Source: Lautropia sp. (GTDB lineage Bacteria; Pseudomonadota; Gammaproteobacteria; Burkholderiales; Burkholderiaceae_E). Taken from it: DNA of 63,018 nucleotides. This document shows positions 33,424 to 43,071 of this stretch, one piece after another. A program made the translations under genes and the position numbers. The number at the start of each line of letters is the position of its first letter. Position 1 is the stretch's first letter. The notes below the pieces were generated by a model. It was not told the DNA's origin. It worked only from the letters and a program-made list of their open reading frames with translations, and did not search any database. The stretch is from assembly GCA_030528325.1 (NCBI GenBank), contig JAUMZD010000017.1:1-63018 (forward strand), given 5' to 3'.

Positions 33424-36400
33424 TCAACCCTGCGCGTCGTCGGTCGAGGCGGGTTTGGCTGCCTGTGTCTCGACCTGCTGCAGCGGCTCGGCCTCGATCT
33501 TCACCTTCGGTTTGCGCTGGCGGCGTGGCCGTGGCGCAGCAGGCGGCGTGGGCACCGGAACCTGTGCCTGCGGGGCGCTGGTCGTCTGTACCCATTCAAG
33601 GCCGGCCGACTGCACCACTTCCTTCAGCGCCTGGGTCTGGATGACGGGCGCGGCAGCCCTTGCCGGTTGTGCCTCGGTGGGTTTCGCCACGGCCGGACTG
33701 CTGTCGACAGGCTGCTGCGTCGCCGTGACGGCTGGCGCGGAGCCTTCGGCAGGCGTGGCCCTGGTTGCCACGGGCGACGCGGTCTCGGGGGCTGCCGGCG
33801 GCGTGGACTTCGGCTCTGACGGAACCACACGAGGGGAGGCTGCCGGCTGACCAGCGTCGGCAGGTTGTGCCACGGGCTGTGCCACCACCGGCGCCGGTTG
33901 CACGGCCTCGGTCGTCACGGATCGGGTGGCCTGCGGGGCGGTTGCAGGCTCCCGGCCCGCTTCGGCCTGGCGCGCACGGTCGCTGTCGGCATCCTGCCGG
34001 GCCGCCCGGGGGCGTTCGGCTGGCGGAGTCTCCTGGCCGGTGGCCTGCCCAGGGTGTGCCTCCGACGGGCTGGTGACAGACGTAGCTGGTGTGGCGGCTT
34101 CGGCTGCCGGCGCGTTCGCGGCCGGGGAGGCCGGCCTGGCGACGTCGTGGCCATCTGCGGCTGCAGCTGCCCCGGCCGGGCCTTCGGCGGCCGTTGTCTG
34201 GTCACGACGGCCACCTGGGGCACGACGGGAACGGGGAGCCTGGGTCGGTGCAGCCTCGGCATCCGCCGCTGCCGCATCGGCTTTCACCACTGCACTTCCG
34301 GTGGCGGGTTGGGCCTCGTTCGTGGCGGTCGCACCGGTGTCTGCACCGGTGCTGGCCGGCGTGCCTTCGGCCGGCACGGCATCGCTGCGCTCGCGGCGGC
34401 TGCGACGGCGACGGCGACGTTCTCCGTCCTCTGCCTGCATGGCCGTCTGGGCCGCTTCGTCCGTCTCGCCGGCGCCGGTCACCGGCGCAGGTGTCGAGGG
34501 GCTGGAGGCTGCCCGAGCGGGACGTGTGCTGCGTTCCTCGGCTTCGGCTGTCGGCACGGTCGTGACGGTTGCCTCTGTCTGCTCGGCACCCTCGGCCTGG
34601 CGGCGACGGCGAGCACCGCGCTCCTGGTTGCGGGCACGGGCCGGCGCTGCCTCGGCACCCGTGGCCGCGCTGGCTTCCTGGCGCTCGGCCGGCTGACGGC
34701 TGGAGTTGCGCTGGGCATCACGGCCTTCCCGGGCTTCACGGGCTTCACGCGGTGCGCGCTCGGCGCGCTGGCGGCCTGCCGGACGTTCGGCCTGCTCCTG
34801 ACGCTCGTTGCGTTCGCCACGATCCGCCCGATCCTGGCGTTCACCCCGCTCGGCACGCTCAGCACGTTCCTGCCGGCGCCCGTTGCGGCCGTTGGCACCT
34901 GCGGTGGCGCCATCACGCCGCGCAGAGCGATCCTGGCGACCGTTGCCGGCCTCGGCGGTGCGGCCGCCGCGGGTGCGACTGGCTGCGGGGGCTGCGGCCG
35001 GTGCCGGAGCGCTGTTGTCCTGGGTGTGCCCACCCCAGCCGAAGAGGCCCAGAATCCGGTCGAGGATGCCGCCATGATGGACGGCAGGCGCCGGCGAGGG
35101 GGCGGCGGGTGCACGCGGGGCTGGTGCCGGTGCCGGCTGGTCGGGCGTGATGCCCTTGACCACGGCTTCCTGGCGGTTGCCCTGCTGCTTGAACTTCGCA
35201 CCGAGGTAGCCGTTCTCTTCTTCCTTGATGTCGGCTATCGAGTAGCTGGCACGGTAGGAGAGCAGCCGCTCGTCGTCGTGCTTCAGGCGCTCGAGCTTGT
35301 AGTGCGGCGTTTCGATCGACTTGTTCGGGATCAGCAGGATCTCCACCTTCAGGCGTGCCTCCAGCGTGGCGATCTCGGTGCGCTTCTCGTTCAGCAGGTA
35401 GGTGGCGACTTCCACCGGCACCTGGGCGTGGACGGCAGCGCTGTTCTCCTTCATCGCTTCTTCCTGCAGCACGCGCAGCACATGCAGTGCCGATGACTCG
35501 ATGTCGCGGATGACGCCGGTGCCGTTGCAGCGCGGGCAGGTGATGTGGGTGCCTTCGTTCAGTGCCGGACGCAGACGCTGGCGCGACAGCTCCATCAGCC
35601 CGAAGCGCGAGATCTTGCCGGTCTGCACGCGGGCCCGGTCGAGCGACAGGGCCTCCTTCAGACACTGCTCGACTTCCCGCTGGTTGCGGCTGCTCTCCAT
35701 GTCGATGAAGTCGATGACGATCAGGCCGCCAAGGTCGCGCAGGCGCATCTGGCGGGCCACTTCCTCGGCGGCTTCCATGTTGGTGCGGAAGGCGGTTTCC
35801 TCGATGTCCGAGCCACGGGTGGCGCGGGCCGAGTTGACGTCGATGGCGACCAGCGCCTCGGTGTGGTCGATGACGATGGCGCCGCCCGAGGGCAGGGGAA
35901 CCACACGGGAATAGGCCGTCTCGATCTGATGTTCGATCTGGAAGCGCGAAAACAGCGGCGTGGCATCCCGGTAGTGCTTGACCCGCGACACGTAGTCCGG
36001 CATCACGTAGCCCATGAACTGCGTGGCCTGCTGGTGGATGTCCTCGGTGTCGATCAGCACCTCACCGATGTCGGCGGTGAAGTAGTCGCGGATCGCGCGG
36101 ATGACGAGGCTCGATTCCTGGTAGATCAGGAAGGCACCCGCGGCCGACTTGGCGGCGGCCTCGATGGCGCCCCACAGTTGCAGCAGATAGTTCAGGTCCC
36201 ACTGCAGCTCTTCGACCGAGCGGCCGATGCCGGCGGTGCGGGCGATCAGGCTCATGCCGGTCGGCACCTGGAGCTTCTCCATCGCCTCGCGCAGTTCCTG
36301 GCGGTCTTCGCCCTCGATGCGGCGAGAGACACCACCACCACGCGGGTTGTTCGGCATCAGCACGACGTAGCGCCCGGCCAGCGAGATCATCGTGGTGAGT

Positions 36401-36744
36401 GCTGCCCCCTTGTTGCCACGCTCTTCCTTTTCGACCTGGACGATCAGCTCCTGACCTTCGGAGATCACATCCTGGATGCGCAGCGGACGGCCGCCCTCGA
36501 CATCGGTACGGAAGTAGGCGCGGGAGATTTCCTTGAAGGGCAGGAAGCCGTGACGTTCCTCGCCATAGTTGACGAAGCAGGCTTCGAGGGAGGGCTCGAC
36601 GCGGGTGACGACGCCCTTGTAGATGTTGCTTTTACGACTCTCGCGTCCGGCGGACTCGATGTCGATGTCGATCAGCCGCTGGCCGTCGACGATGGCAACC
36701 CTCAGTTCTTCCGAATGGGTTGCGTTGAACAGCATGCGCTTCAT
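33424..36744 (-). CDS. rne: Ribonuclease E
   Basis: 1106 aa endoribonuclease central to mRNA turnover and rRNA/tRNA processing. The canonical start [20 protein letters not shown] fixes the ATG read from 36744. S1 domain about 35-125; catalytic Asp residues in [13 protein letters not shown] and LIVIDFIDM; zinc link CPRCNGTG (about 405-412). After about residue 520 the protein becomes a 580-residue low-complexity scaffold, first Arg/Glu-rich (RNA binding), then Pro/Ala/Thr-rich, ending with a conserved-looking [11 protein letters not shown] and a Lys/Arg tail. The long scaffold would be expected to recruit degradosome partners. A long leader precedes it. Confidence 0.96.
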   Translation of the reverse strand: MKRMLFNATHSEELRVAIVDGQRLIDIDIESAGRESRKSNIYKGVVTRVEPSLEACFVNYGEERHGFLPFKEISRAYFRTDVEGGRPLRIQDVISEGQELIVQVEKEERGNKGAALTTMISLAGRYVVLMPNNPRGGGVSRRIEGEDRQELREAMEKLQVPTGMSLIARTAGIGRSVEELQWDLNYLLQLWGAIEAAAKSAAGAFLIYQESSLVIRAIRDYFTADIGEVLIDTEDIHQQATQFMGYVMPDYVSRVKHYRDATPLFSRFQIEHQIETAYSRVVPLPSGGAIVIDHTEALVAIDVNSARATRGSDIEETAFRTNMEAAEEVARQMRLRDLGGLIVIDFIDMESSRNQREVEQCLKEALSLDRARVQTGKISRFGLMELSRQRLRPALNEGTHITCPRCNGTGVIRDIESSALHVLRVLQEEAMKENSAAVHAQVPVEVATYLLNEKRTEIATLEARLKVEILLIPNKSIETPHYKLERLKHDDERLLSYRASYSIADIKEEENGYLGAKFKQQGNRQEAVVKGITPDQPAPAPAPRAPAAPSPAPAVHHGGILDRILGLFGWGGHTQDNSAPAPAAAPAASRTRGGRTAEAGNGRQDRSARRDGATAGANGRNGRRQERAERAERGERQDRADRGERNERQEQAERPAGRQRAERAPREAREAREGRDAQRNSSRQPAERQEASAATGAEAAPARARNQERGARRRRQAEGAEQTEATVTTVPTAEAEERSTRPARAASSPSTPAPVTGAGETDEAAQTAMQAEDGERRRRRRSRRERSDAVPAEGTPASTGADTGATATNEAQPATGSAVVKADAAAADAEAAPTQAPRSRRAPGGRRDQTTAAEGPAGAAAAADGHDVARPASPAANAPAAEAATPATSVTSPSEAHPGQATGQETPPAERPRAARQDADSDRARQAEAGREPATAPQATRSVTTEAVQPAPVVAQPVAQPADAGQPAASPRVVPSEPKSTPPAAPETASPVATRATPAEGSAPAVTATQQPVDSSPAVAKPTEAQPARAAAPVIQTQALKEVVQSAGLEWVQTTSAPQAQVPVPTPPAAPRPRRQRKPKVKIEAEPLQQVETQAAKPASTDDAQG

Positions 36745-37583
36745 GCCATGACTCCATGCACACATGGGCGTGGTGTGTATGTCCAGCGGGCATGGAAAGA
36801 CGCGGATGTGCTGACAGGCGCCAGCCGTCATCCAGACGGGAACGGGGGCAATACGCGGGTACGGCACAGGCGCGCAACAGGCCGGCCCGCTGGCGGGCGG
36901 ACAGGATCGTCCGGCCATCCAGCCAGAAACCGGCAGGGCGCTGTGCGGTGGGTTGCGTGTTGATCATCGGGCCTGAATGGGTTGGGCCTTCGGTTCCGTT
37001 CTGTTTCAGATCCGGATGAGCCGTATGACGGTACTCATCCGCGTCAAATCCTGCCCGCGCGTCGAACCTTTCGACGCCGCGTTTTGAATCCAATGGTTGC
37101 CCGGATTGGCCCGACACACACGCCTGAGGCGGCTTGACGGGCGCGTCGTTCAGCGGCACAGCGCGTCGTGGACATGACCGTTCGACGTGCTGGTTGCCGG
37201 GACCGACGGGGGAGAGGCTCTGACGGGCTTCCCGGTGGCGTGATCCGTGCTGCCCCTGGCCTTTGGGCCGGGTTGTGGTCTGGCACCGGGTGAAACGAGG
37301 CGGCAATCCCCTGTCAGCCCCATGGGGCTGGCTGACTGACATCCGTGTGTCTGTCTGGCAACAGTCTTTGCACGGCAAACGGCTTTGTCCTTGGGTATTG
37401 CCCACCAAGACTGCCCTGGGAAAAACCTTGGGGTTTTTCGTACACTGGCGGCTGAGTGAGGCCCGGCTGCATGCCGGTACCAGGAGGCGCTTGTCACGCC
37501 GCAATCCATGCGGTGCGGGCGCCTTCAAGTTCATTGACGGTTACTCACTTGCGTGACTGACAACCGCCGTGGATTATAGCCGG
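36745..37583. other. Long rne-rluC divergent spacer, probable structured rne leader
   Basis: 839 bp with no convincing gene. Inverted repeats: CGGATGAG/CTCATCCG at 37013-37041, the palindrome AGCCCCATGGGGCT near 37316-37329, and AAAAACC-TTGG-GGTTTTT at 37421-37438. E. coli rne has a 361-nt structured leader that mediates autoregulation; a similar role is inferred here. Confidence 0.6.
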
Positions 37584-37602
37584 ATGACTGCGCTGGATAC
37601 AA
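37573..37602 (-). promoter_or_regulatory. Possible rne promoter
   Basis: On the minus strand TTGTAT (37597-37602), an 18-bp spacer and TATAAT (37573-37578). A start near 37566 would give a leader of about 820 nt. It overlaps the first codons of rluC on the other strand. Confidence 0.45.
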
Positions 37603-38666
37603 AAGCCCTGAAACTGCAAACAACAGGCAAATCGCCTGGCCGACAAACGAGTCTCCAGCAGGTGGGCGCGGGGGCTGCACGGGTGTCCGAAACCCCGACC
37701 GTGCAGTGGCTCGACGTGGATGAGGCGCACGCCGGCCAGCGCCTGGACAACTACCTGCTGGCCGTGTTGCGTGGCCTGCCGAAGACGCGTGTCTACCGGA
37801 TGATCCGGAAGGGAGAAGTCCGGGTGAACGGTGGGCGCTGCAGGGCCGAGCAGCGGGTGACGGCGGGCGACCGTGTCCGGGTGCCGCCGTTGCAGCACCT
37901 TCCTGAACCGGCGCGCCGTCCCGGGCCTGCCCGTGGCGGCCAGCGGCTGGACGACCGGCACATCCGCATCCTGTTCGAGGATGAGCACCTGCTCGTGGTC
38001 GACAAGTCGGCGGGCCTGGCCGTGCACGGTGGTAGCGGCATCTCGGCCGGGCTGATCGAACGGCTGCGCGCCACGCGAGTCGAAGGGGCCTTTCTCGAGC
38101 TGGCGCACCGGCTCGATCGGGACACCTCGGGGCTCCTGATCATCGCGAAGCGTCGGGCAGCCCTGGTCGCGCTGCACCGGATGTTCGCCGAAGGCGAGAT
38201 CCACAAACAGTATCTGGCGCTGGTGAAGGGATATTGGGGACGCCCCCGGCCCGTCCTGCTGCAGTTTCCGCTGCTGCGTTACCTGACGCCGGAGGGAGAG
38301 CGGCGGGTGAAGGTGACGGCCGAAGGCCAGCCGTCAGCTACCCGGGTGATCCGCGAGCAGCTGATCGACTGCGGTGGCGTGCCGGGGATGCCGCCCCATT
38401 GCAGCCTCTTGCGTTGTGAATTGCTGACAGGTCGAACCCACCAGATCCGCGTCCATCTGGCCCATGCCGGGCATCCGATCCTGGGCGATGAAAAATACGG
38501 AGATTTCACTTTAAACAAACTGCTTGATGTTTCCGGACATAACCGTATGTTTCTTCATGCCTTTCTGCTGGAGATGAAGCATCCGGTCACGGGCGTCAGA
38601 ATGAAGCTGGAGGCCCCGATGCCCGAAGCATTCCAGGCATTCATCAGGGCTTTTGATGATTCCTGA
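37584..38666 (+). CDS. rluC: 23S rRNA pseudouridine synthase RluC
   Basis: About 360 aa. An N-terminal S4-like RNA-binding domain (AGQRLDNYLLAVLRGLPKTRV) precedes the pseudouridine synthase domain with catalytic Asp in ELAHRLDRDTSGLLIIAKRR. The C-terminal motif LLTGRTHQIRVHLAHAGHPI is standard. RluC modifies U955, U2504 and U2580 in 23S rRNA. The start is ATG 37584 or GTG 37569; neither has a strong Shine-Dalgarno. The divergent rne-rluC pair is conserved across beta- and gammaproteobacteria. Confidence 0.95.
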   Translation: MTALDTKALKLQTTGKSPGRQTSLQQVGAGAARVSETPTVQWLDVDEAHAGQRLDNYLLAVLRGLPKTRVYRMIRKGEVRVNGGRCRAEQRVTAGDRVRVPPLQHLPEPARRPGPARGGQRLDDRHIRILFEDEHLLVVDKSAGLAVHGGSGISAGLIERLRATRVEGAFLELAHRLDRDTSGLLIIAKRRAALVALHRMFAEGEIHKQYLALVKGYWGRPRPVLLQFPLLRYLTPEGERRVKVTAEGQPSATRVIREQLIDCGGVPGMPPHCSLLRCELLTGRTHQIRVHLAHAGHPILGDEKYGDFTLNKLLDVSGHNRMFLHAFLLEMKHPVTGVRMKLEAPMPEAFQAFIRAFDDS

Positions 38667-38766
38667 GCATGATGTGATTCATATGTCCACAGGATGCGGT
38701 GCTGTGCCCATGACGTGACAGAATATGTGTGTCGTGAATGTTCGATGCTCAGGAGGGGCTCGTCCG

Positions 38767-39435
38767 ATGGCAGGAAACCCGCAGTTCGGTGCTTGTGATG
38801 TGGTGGTGTTCGATTGGGATGGCACGATTGCGGATTCCGTGGCGCTGGTTGTCCATGCCCTGCAGCAGGCTGCCAGGACGATGGGCTTTCGGCTGGCCGA
38901 CGAGACGCTGGCCCGCCAGTCGGTCGGTCTTGGCATGAACGAGCTGCTGGCCAGGCTGCTGCCCGATCTGCCGGCCTCCCACTACGGCGAGTTCATCGAC
39001 CTCTATCGCCGTTTCTATTTCGGGCAGCGCCAGCAGATCGATGTGCCGTTCCAGGGGATCCCCGGGCTGATCCAGGCACTGGCCGGGCAGGGGCGGCGGC
39101 TGGCCGTCGCGACCGGCAAATCGCGCATGGGCCTCGATCGTGCCCTGAATAGCACGGGGCTCGGGCGCTGGTTCGAGACCTCGCGCTGCTCGGAGGAAGG
39201 GGTGTCCAAGCCTGACCCGTGGATGCTGAAGAGCCTGGCCGACGAGATGGGGGTTCAGGCTTCGCAGATGGTCATGGTGGGCGACACGATCCACGATATC
39301 GACATGGCGCATGCCTTCGGCTGCCTGAGCATTGGTATTCATCATGGCGTGGAGGCCCCGGGGGTTCTGAGGCGTTCGCAACCGACCGCGCTTGCTGGCT
39401 CGGTGGATGAGCTGGCTGCCCTGCTGGGCGTCTGA
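38767..39435 (+). CDS. HAD-superfamily hydrolase, phosphoglycolate phosphatase-like
   Basis: 222 aa, HAD subfamily IA with a helical cap. Motif I VVFDWDGTIAD (nucleophile Asp in DWDGT), motif II VATGKS, motif III GVSKPDP and motif IV MVGDTIHDI. The closest fit is the Gph-like protein that lies beside rluC in betaproteobacteria; the substrate is unknown. CAGGAGG at 38750-38756 precedes the ATG at 38767 by 10 nt. It follows rluC by 100 nt. Confidence 0.88.
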   Translation: MAGNPQFGACDVVVFDWDGTIADSVALVVHALQQAARTMGFRLADETLARQSVGLGMNELLARLLPDLPASHYGEFIDLYRRFYFGQRQQIDVPFQGIPGLIQALAGQGRRLAVATGKSRMGLDRALNSTGLGRWFETSRCSEEGVSKPDPWMLKSLADEMGVQASQMVMVGDTIHDIDMAHAFGCLSIGIHHGVEAPGVLRRSQPTALAGSVDELAALLGV

Positions 39436-39693
39436 GTGCATTCGTGCCACTTTTCGTCGCGCACGGGTGACGGACGGTCGTTTGACGGCGCCAGGCGGCG
39501 TTCTGCTGCATTTTATGTAAAAGACTGTTGGGGCTGGCCGTGGATAATAGAGGTGGTTGATCATGCGCTGCCCCGGTTCGCTGGCCGGGGCTTGTCGCGA
39601 TGCGAGTGCATGCTCAACCTGGGAGGGCGGTGCTCGTTGCAGCATCAACTGCCCATGATCTCTCGACAGCTTATTCGTGACACGGAGCCACGC

Positions 39694-40665
39694 ATGCATG
39701 ACAACAAGCCATCGTCCCCGCTCACCCCGGATTGGGGGCGCAATCTCATCGAGGAGCTTGCCCGCGAATCGTTGAAGGAGCGTCGGGCCAGACGCCGGTG
39801 GCGGATATTCTTCGGGCTGCTGTTCTTCGGGCTGGTGGCCTTTTCCGTGGTCCAGTGTTCCGGCGGCGGCACAGGTACGGGCACTGGCAAGGGGGTACCC
39901 TACGTCGCCTCGATCGACATCAAGGGGGTGATCGCCGATGAGCCCGAGGCCGTCAGTGCCGACAAGGTGATCAGGGCGATGCGCCGTGCTTTCGACGACC
40001 CGAAGAGCCTTGCCGTGATCCTGCGGGTCAACAGTCCCGGCGGCAGCCCGGTTCAGGCCGGCATCATCGTCGACGAGATGCGGCGGCTTCGGCGCCAGAA
40101 TCCGGAGAAGGCACTTTATGCCGTGATCGAAGAGATGGGGCTCTCGGGTGGCTATTACATTGCAGCCGCGGCCGATCGCATCTATGTGGACAAGGCGAGC
40201 CTTGTCGGTTCGATCGGTGTCATCATCAACAATTTTGGCGTGCAGGAGCTGTTCCAGAAGCTGGGCATCGAGAACCGGACGATGACCGCCGGCAAGAACA
40301 AGGCTTTCCTCAGTCCCTTCGAGTCGCTGAACCCCGAGCAGAAGGCGCATGTGCAGGCGATGCTGGACGAGATCCATGCCCAGTTCATCGCCGTGGTGAA
40401 GGAAGGCCGCGGCCAGCGGCTGAAGGAAATCCCCGACATGTTCAGCGGACTGATCTGGACGGGTGAGCGCAGCGTCGAGCTGGGGCTGGCCGATGGCCTG
40501 GGTACGGTCGATTCGGTGGCCCGTGATGTGGTCGACACCGAAGCGGTGGAGGATTTCACCGAATACTCGCCTTTCGAGCTGTGGATGCGCCAGGTGGGCG
40601 CTGCAGTCAGCGCCGCCTTCTTCGGTCAGATGCAGATGCAGGGTGAACGCCCCGTGCTGCGCTGA
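39694..40665 (+). CDS. sppA: Signal peptide peptidase SppA, short (36K) type
   Basis: 323 aa S49 serine protease. One N-terminal membrane anchor (WRIFFGLLFFGLVAFSVVQC, about residues 35-54), then the protease domain with RVNSPGGS, the nucleophile Ser in EEMGLSGGYYIAAAAD and the general-base Lys in DKASLVGSIGVI. It digests cleaved signal peptides in the membrane. The ATG at 39694 has GGAG 7 nt upstream. The 258-bp spacer before it has no gene. Confidence 0.93.
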   Translation: MHDNKPSSPLTPDWGRNLIEELARESLKERRARRRWRIFFGLLFFGLVAFSVVQCSGGGTGTGTGKGVPYVASIDIKGVIADEPEAVSADKVIRAMRRAFDDPKSLAVILRVNSPGGSPVQAGIIVDEMRRLRRQNPEKALYAVIEEMGLSGGYYIAAAADRIYVDKASLVGSIGVIINNFGVQELFQKLGIENRTMTAGKNKAFLSPFESLNPEQKAHVQAMLDEIHAQFIAVVKEGRGQRLKEIPDMFSGLIWTGERSVELGLADGLGTVDSVARDVVDTEAVEDFTEYSPFELWMRQVGAAVSAAFFGQMQMQGERPVLR

Positions 40666-40751
40666 TGGCAGTGCAGGGGCTGCTGCCCCGGCTGATGCCC
40701 GCCGGTTGTCGGATCGGGGTGTCGGGCAGGTCGGGGCGTGATGCCGGCCGG

Positions 40752-40789
40752 TTTGCAGCCCGCGACTTTCCTGCCAACCAGGCTCCTCA
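40752..40789. repeat. GGAGCTTGGGC repeat, long copy at the methylase stop codon
   Basis: On the minus strand the methylase stop TGA (40787-40789) leads directly into GGAGCCTGG, then GGCAGGAAAGTCGCGGGC and TGCAAAC. It matches the long copies at 33216 and 61881. Confidence 0.8.
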
Positions 40790-41551
40790 GGCCTGGAACA
40801 GGAAGAGGGCGGGTTTGCGGGCCGGCAGTTCGGGCGGCCTCCGTCGCCAGTCCACGACGCAGCGGGTCTGGATGCGCTGATCCTTTCCCGTCAGATCGGT
40901 GGCGATGCACAGGCGGGCCCTGTCGGGCAGGTGCCGGATCAGGGCCTCGGCCATCGCCTGGTTGCGATAGGGCGTCTCGATCAGCAGCTGCGTCTCGTGC
41001 AGGCTGGCCGAGCGCCGGGCGAGCTTGTCGATGGCGGCCTCACGTTCATCCGTGGCCGTGGGCAGGTAGCCATGAAAGGCAAACTGCTGCCCATTGAAAC
41101 CACTGGCCATCAGGCCGAGCAGGATCGAGGAGGGGCCGACCAGCGGATATACCTCGATGCCCTGGCGGTGAGCCGCTGCCACCAGAAGAGCACCCGGATC
41201 GGCCACACCGGGGCAGCCCGCGTCCGACAGCAGGCCGGCATCCTGGCCAGCCAAGAGGGGCGCCAGCCATTCGGTGTCCTGCGGCTGCACGCGTTTGCCT
41301 TCCCGGGCCGAGGGCACCGGTCGCAGGTCCAGCTGCTGGATCGGCTGATCCAGCCCCAACTTGCCGAGCCAGCGTCGTGCTGTCTTGGGGGTTTCGACGT
41401 AGAAGGTCGTGAGACCGGTCAGCCGTTGCCGGTCGGCTTCCAGCAGCCACGCGCCCTGGACTTCGTCCGGTTGCATCAGGGGCGTGGGGATCAGGTACAG
41501 GCGCCCAGGCAGGGCCTTTGAGCCGGTGGCGTCGGGGTGAGGGGCGTGCAT
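40787..41551 (-). CDS. RsmI-family tetrapyrrole methylase paralogue (SAM-dependent methyltransferase)
   Basis: 254 aa. RsmI-like motifs: RLYLIPTPL, LLSDAGCPGVADPGALLVAA, VYPLVGPSSILLGLMASGFN and FAFHGYLPT. The canonical RsmI has SDAGTPLISDPG, so this is a sister family often found beside maf in betaproteobacteria, not certainly the C1402 2'-O-methylase. The target is probably RNA, by relation only. Start: ATG at 41551 or GTG at 41557; no clear Shine-Dalgarno. maf lies just upstream on the same strand. Confidence 0.8.
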   Translation of the reverse strand: MHAPHPDATGSKALPGRLYLIPTPLMQPDEVQGAWLLEADRQRLTGLTTFYVETPKTARRWLGKLGLDQPIQQLDLRPVPSAREGKRVQPQDTEWLAPLLAGQDAGLLSDAGCPGVADPGALLVAAAHRQGIEVYPLVGPSSILLGLMASGFNGQQFAFHGYLPTATDEREAAIDKLARRSASLHETQLLIETPYRNQAMAEALIRHLPDRARLCIATDLTGKDQRIQTRCVVDWRRRPPELPARKPALFLFQA

Positions 41552-41633
41552 GCTCACGTGCGTTCGGGGCAGAAGTGGCGAGGTGGATCGGGTCGGCGGC
41601 AGCTTCCAGTCAGAATCAGGGCATCCGGATCCA

Positions 41634-42203
41634 TCACAGGATCCCGAGAGTGCGCAGGTGGGCGCTCAGCCGGATCAGGGGCAATCCGATCAGGGCCGTG
41701 GGATCGTCCGTGCGGATGGCGTCGAGCAGGGTGATGCCCAGCCCTTCACAGCGTGCCGACCCGGCACAGTTCAGTGCGTCCTCGTGGCTGAGGTAATGAT
41801 CGATGTCCGCGTCGCTCAGGGGGCGGAAGAGCACGCTCAGATCCACGCAGTCGTCGATGGGCGCATGGCCCGGCGCGCGCAGGGCAAGCGCCGTGTGGAA
41901 ATGCAGTTCCCGTCCGGAGGCCTGGCGCAGCTGCTGCCGGGCTCGCGTCAGGGTGCCGGGTTTGCCGATGGGGTGGATCCCGTCCAGCGTGCCCACCTGG
42001 TCGGAGCCAATGACGGCGGCATCGGGGTAGCCCTTGAACACGGTGTCGGCCTTCAGGATGGCGAGACGGATGGCCTGCGCCCGGGGCAATTCACCGGGCA
42101 ACGGGCTTTCATCCACGGCGGCATCGACGGTCTCGAAAGGCAGTTGCAGACGCGAGAGCAGCTCGCGCCGATAGGGGGAGCTGGAAGCGAGGATCAGTTT
42201 CAT
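41634..42203 (-). CDS. maf: Maf-family nucleotide pyrophosphatase
   Basis: 189 aa. The start MKLILASSSPYRRELLSRL and the motifs DESPLPGE, VIGSDQVGTLDG, GKPGT and CEGLGI are those of the Maf/YceF family. It hydrolyses non-canonical nucleotides such as 7-methyl-GTP. It lies divergent from yceD with a 44-bp spacer containing TATGATAGAT, and upstream of the methylase. Confidence 0.93.
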   Translation of the reverse strand: MKLILASSSPYRRELLSRLQLPFETVDAAVDESPLPGELPRAQAIRLAILKADTVFKGYPDAAVIGSDQVGTLDGIHPIGKPGTLTRARQQLRQASGRELHFHTALALRAPGHAPIDDCVDLSVLFRPLSDADIDHYLSHEDALNCAGSARCEGLGITLLDAIRTDDPTALIGLPLIRLSAHLRTLGIL

Positions 42204-42247
42204 GGGTGCTATGATAGATTGCCCGTCCACGCCTGACCGAACACACG

Positions 42248-42745
42248 ATGAATCGCGACCTGTCATCCGATGAAGAGAACCTGATCGAGGGGCTGGCGCC
42301 TGCGATCGATCCCGTTCGCTTTGCGAAGCAGGGTGATCGTCTGGCCGGCCGCACGCCGATATCGGCGATGCCGCGCCTGGCTGCATCGGGTCTGCTCGAC
42401 GACCAGGCGATCGTGCACTGGGTCGTGACCGGGGAGACCGGCCGGGACGAGCTCGATCGGGTGCGCCAGTTTCTGCAGGTGCAGATCCGCTTCGCACCGG
42501 TGCTGGCTTGCGGGCGCTGCCTGGGGCCGGTGGCCGTCGACGAGATCGGGAACACGAGACGCTTCCGCCTGGCGGCCTCCGAGCGGCAGGCCGACCTGGA
42601 GGATCCGGAGGCAGGCGGCGATGTGGACGTGATCGCGGCTCAGCCCCGACTGTCGCTGGCCGATCTGATCGAGGACGAGGCCATCCTGACCTTGCCGATG
42701 GCCGCCTATCATGAGGTCTGTCCGACACCGGCCAACCTGAATTGA
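42248..42745 (+). CDS. yceD: YceD/DUF177-family 23S rRNA accumulation protein
   Basis: 165 aa. The family motif of paired Cys is ACGRCLGPVAV (about 88-98); the C-terminal LADLIEDEAILTLPMAAYHE matches the LVEDELLLALP signature. It is thought to assist 23S rRNA accumulation and is linked to rpmF nearly everywhere. It opens the yceD-rpmF-plsX-fab block. Confidence 0.92.
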   Translation: MNRDLSSDEENLIEGLAPAIDPVRFAKQGDRLAGRTPISAMPRLAASGLLDDQAIVHWVVTGETGRDELDRVRQFLQVQIRFAPVLACGRCLGPVAVDEIGNTRRFRLAASERQADLEDPEAGGDVDVIAAQPRLSLADLIEDEAILTLPMAAYHEVCPTPANLN

Positions 42746-42764
42746 ACGTCGTTTCATCAAAGGC

Positions 42765-42794
42765 TCGACGTTTTTCCCAATAACCCGTTATAAT
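42765..42794 (+). promoter_or_regulatory. Promoter upstream of rpmF
   Basis: TCGACG (42765-42770), an 18-bp spacer and TATAAT (42789-42794). The start point would be about 37 nt before the rpmF ATG. This allows rpmF-plsX transcription without yceD. Confidence 0.6.
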
Positions 42795-42838
42795 CCCGGA
42801 TTGCCCGGCGAATACTTATAGGGCAGGGAGAATATTCA

Positions 42839-43021
42839 ATGGCCGTTCAGCAAAACAAGAAAACGCCGTCCAAGCGCGGCATGCATCGTTCGCATGATCA
42901 CCTGAGCAACCCGCCGGTTGCCGTCGAGCCCACCACGGGCGAGGTGCATCTGCGTCACCACATCAGCCCCAACGGTTTCTACCGGGGCAGGAAAGTCGTC
43001 AAGACCAAGGCTGACGAGTAA
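42839..43021 (+). CDS. rpmF: 50S ribosomal protein L32
   Basis: 60 aa, starting [20 protein letters not shown]. The length and the GFYRGRKV end are typical. The Cys-type zinc motif of some L32 proteins is absent, the usual state in many proteobacteria (C-minus form). GGGAGAAT precedes the ATG. Confidence 0.97.
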   Translation: MAVQQNKKTPSKRGMHRSHDHLSNPPVAVEPTTGEVHLRHHISPNGFYRGRKVVKTKADE

Positions 43022-43071
43022 GCTGCCGGCTTTCTCGGCGGCATGTCCGATACGCACATTCTCTCCACGCC

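Noticed and set aside
33424..35000. Repetitive Pro/Ala/Thr coding region considered as a tandem repeat or CRISPR-like array
   Set aside because: No regular unit length or spacers; it is the disordered C-terminal scaffold of RNase E.
33865..35496. Long plus-strand frame rich in Gly/Cys/Arg opposite the rne tail
   Set aside because: Antisense to the low-complexity scaffold of RNase E; no domain, and the repeats reflect the tail's biased codons.
39436..39693. Upstream extension of sppA by about 86 codons
   Set aside because: The extension lacks signal or family similarity, and a good ribosome site serves the ATG at 39694.
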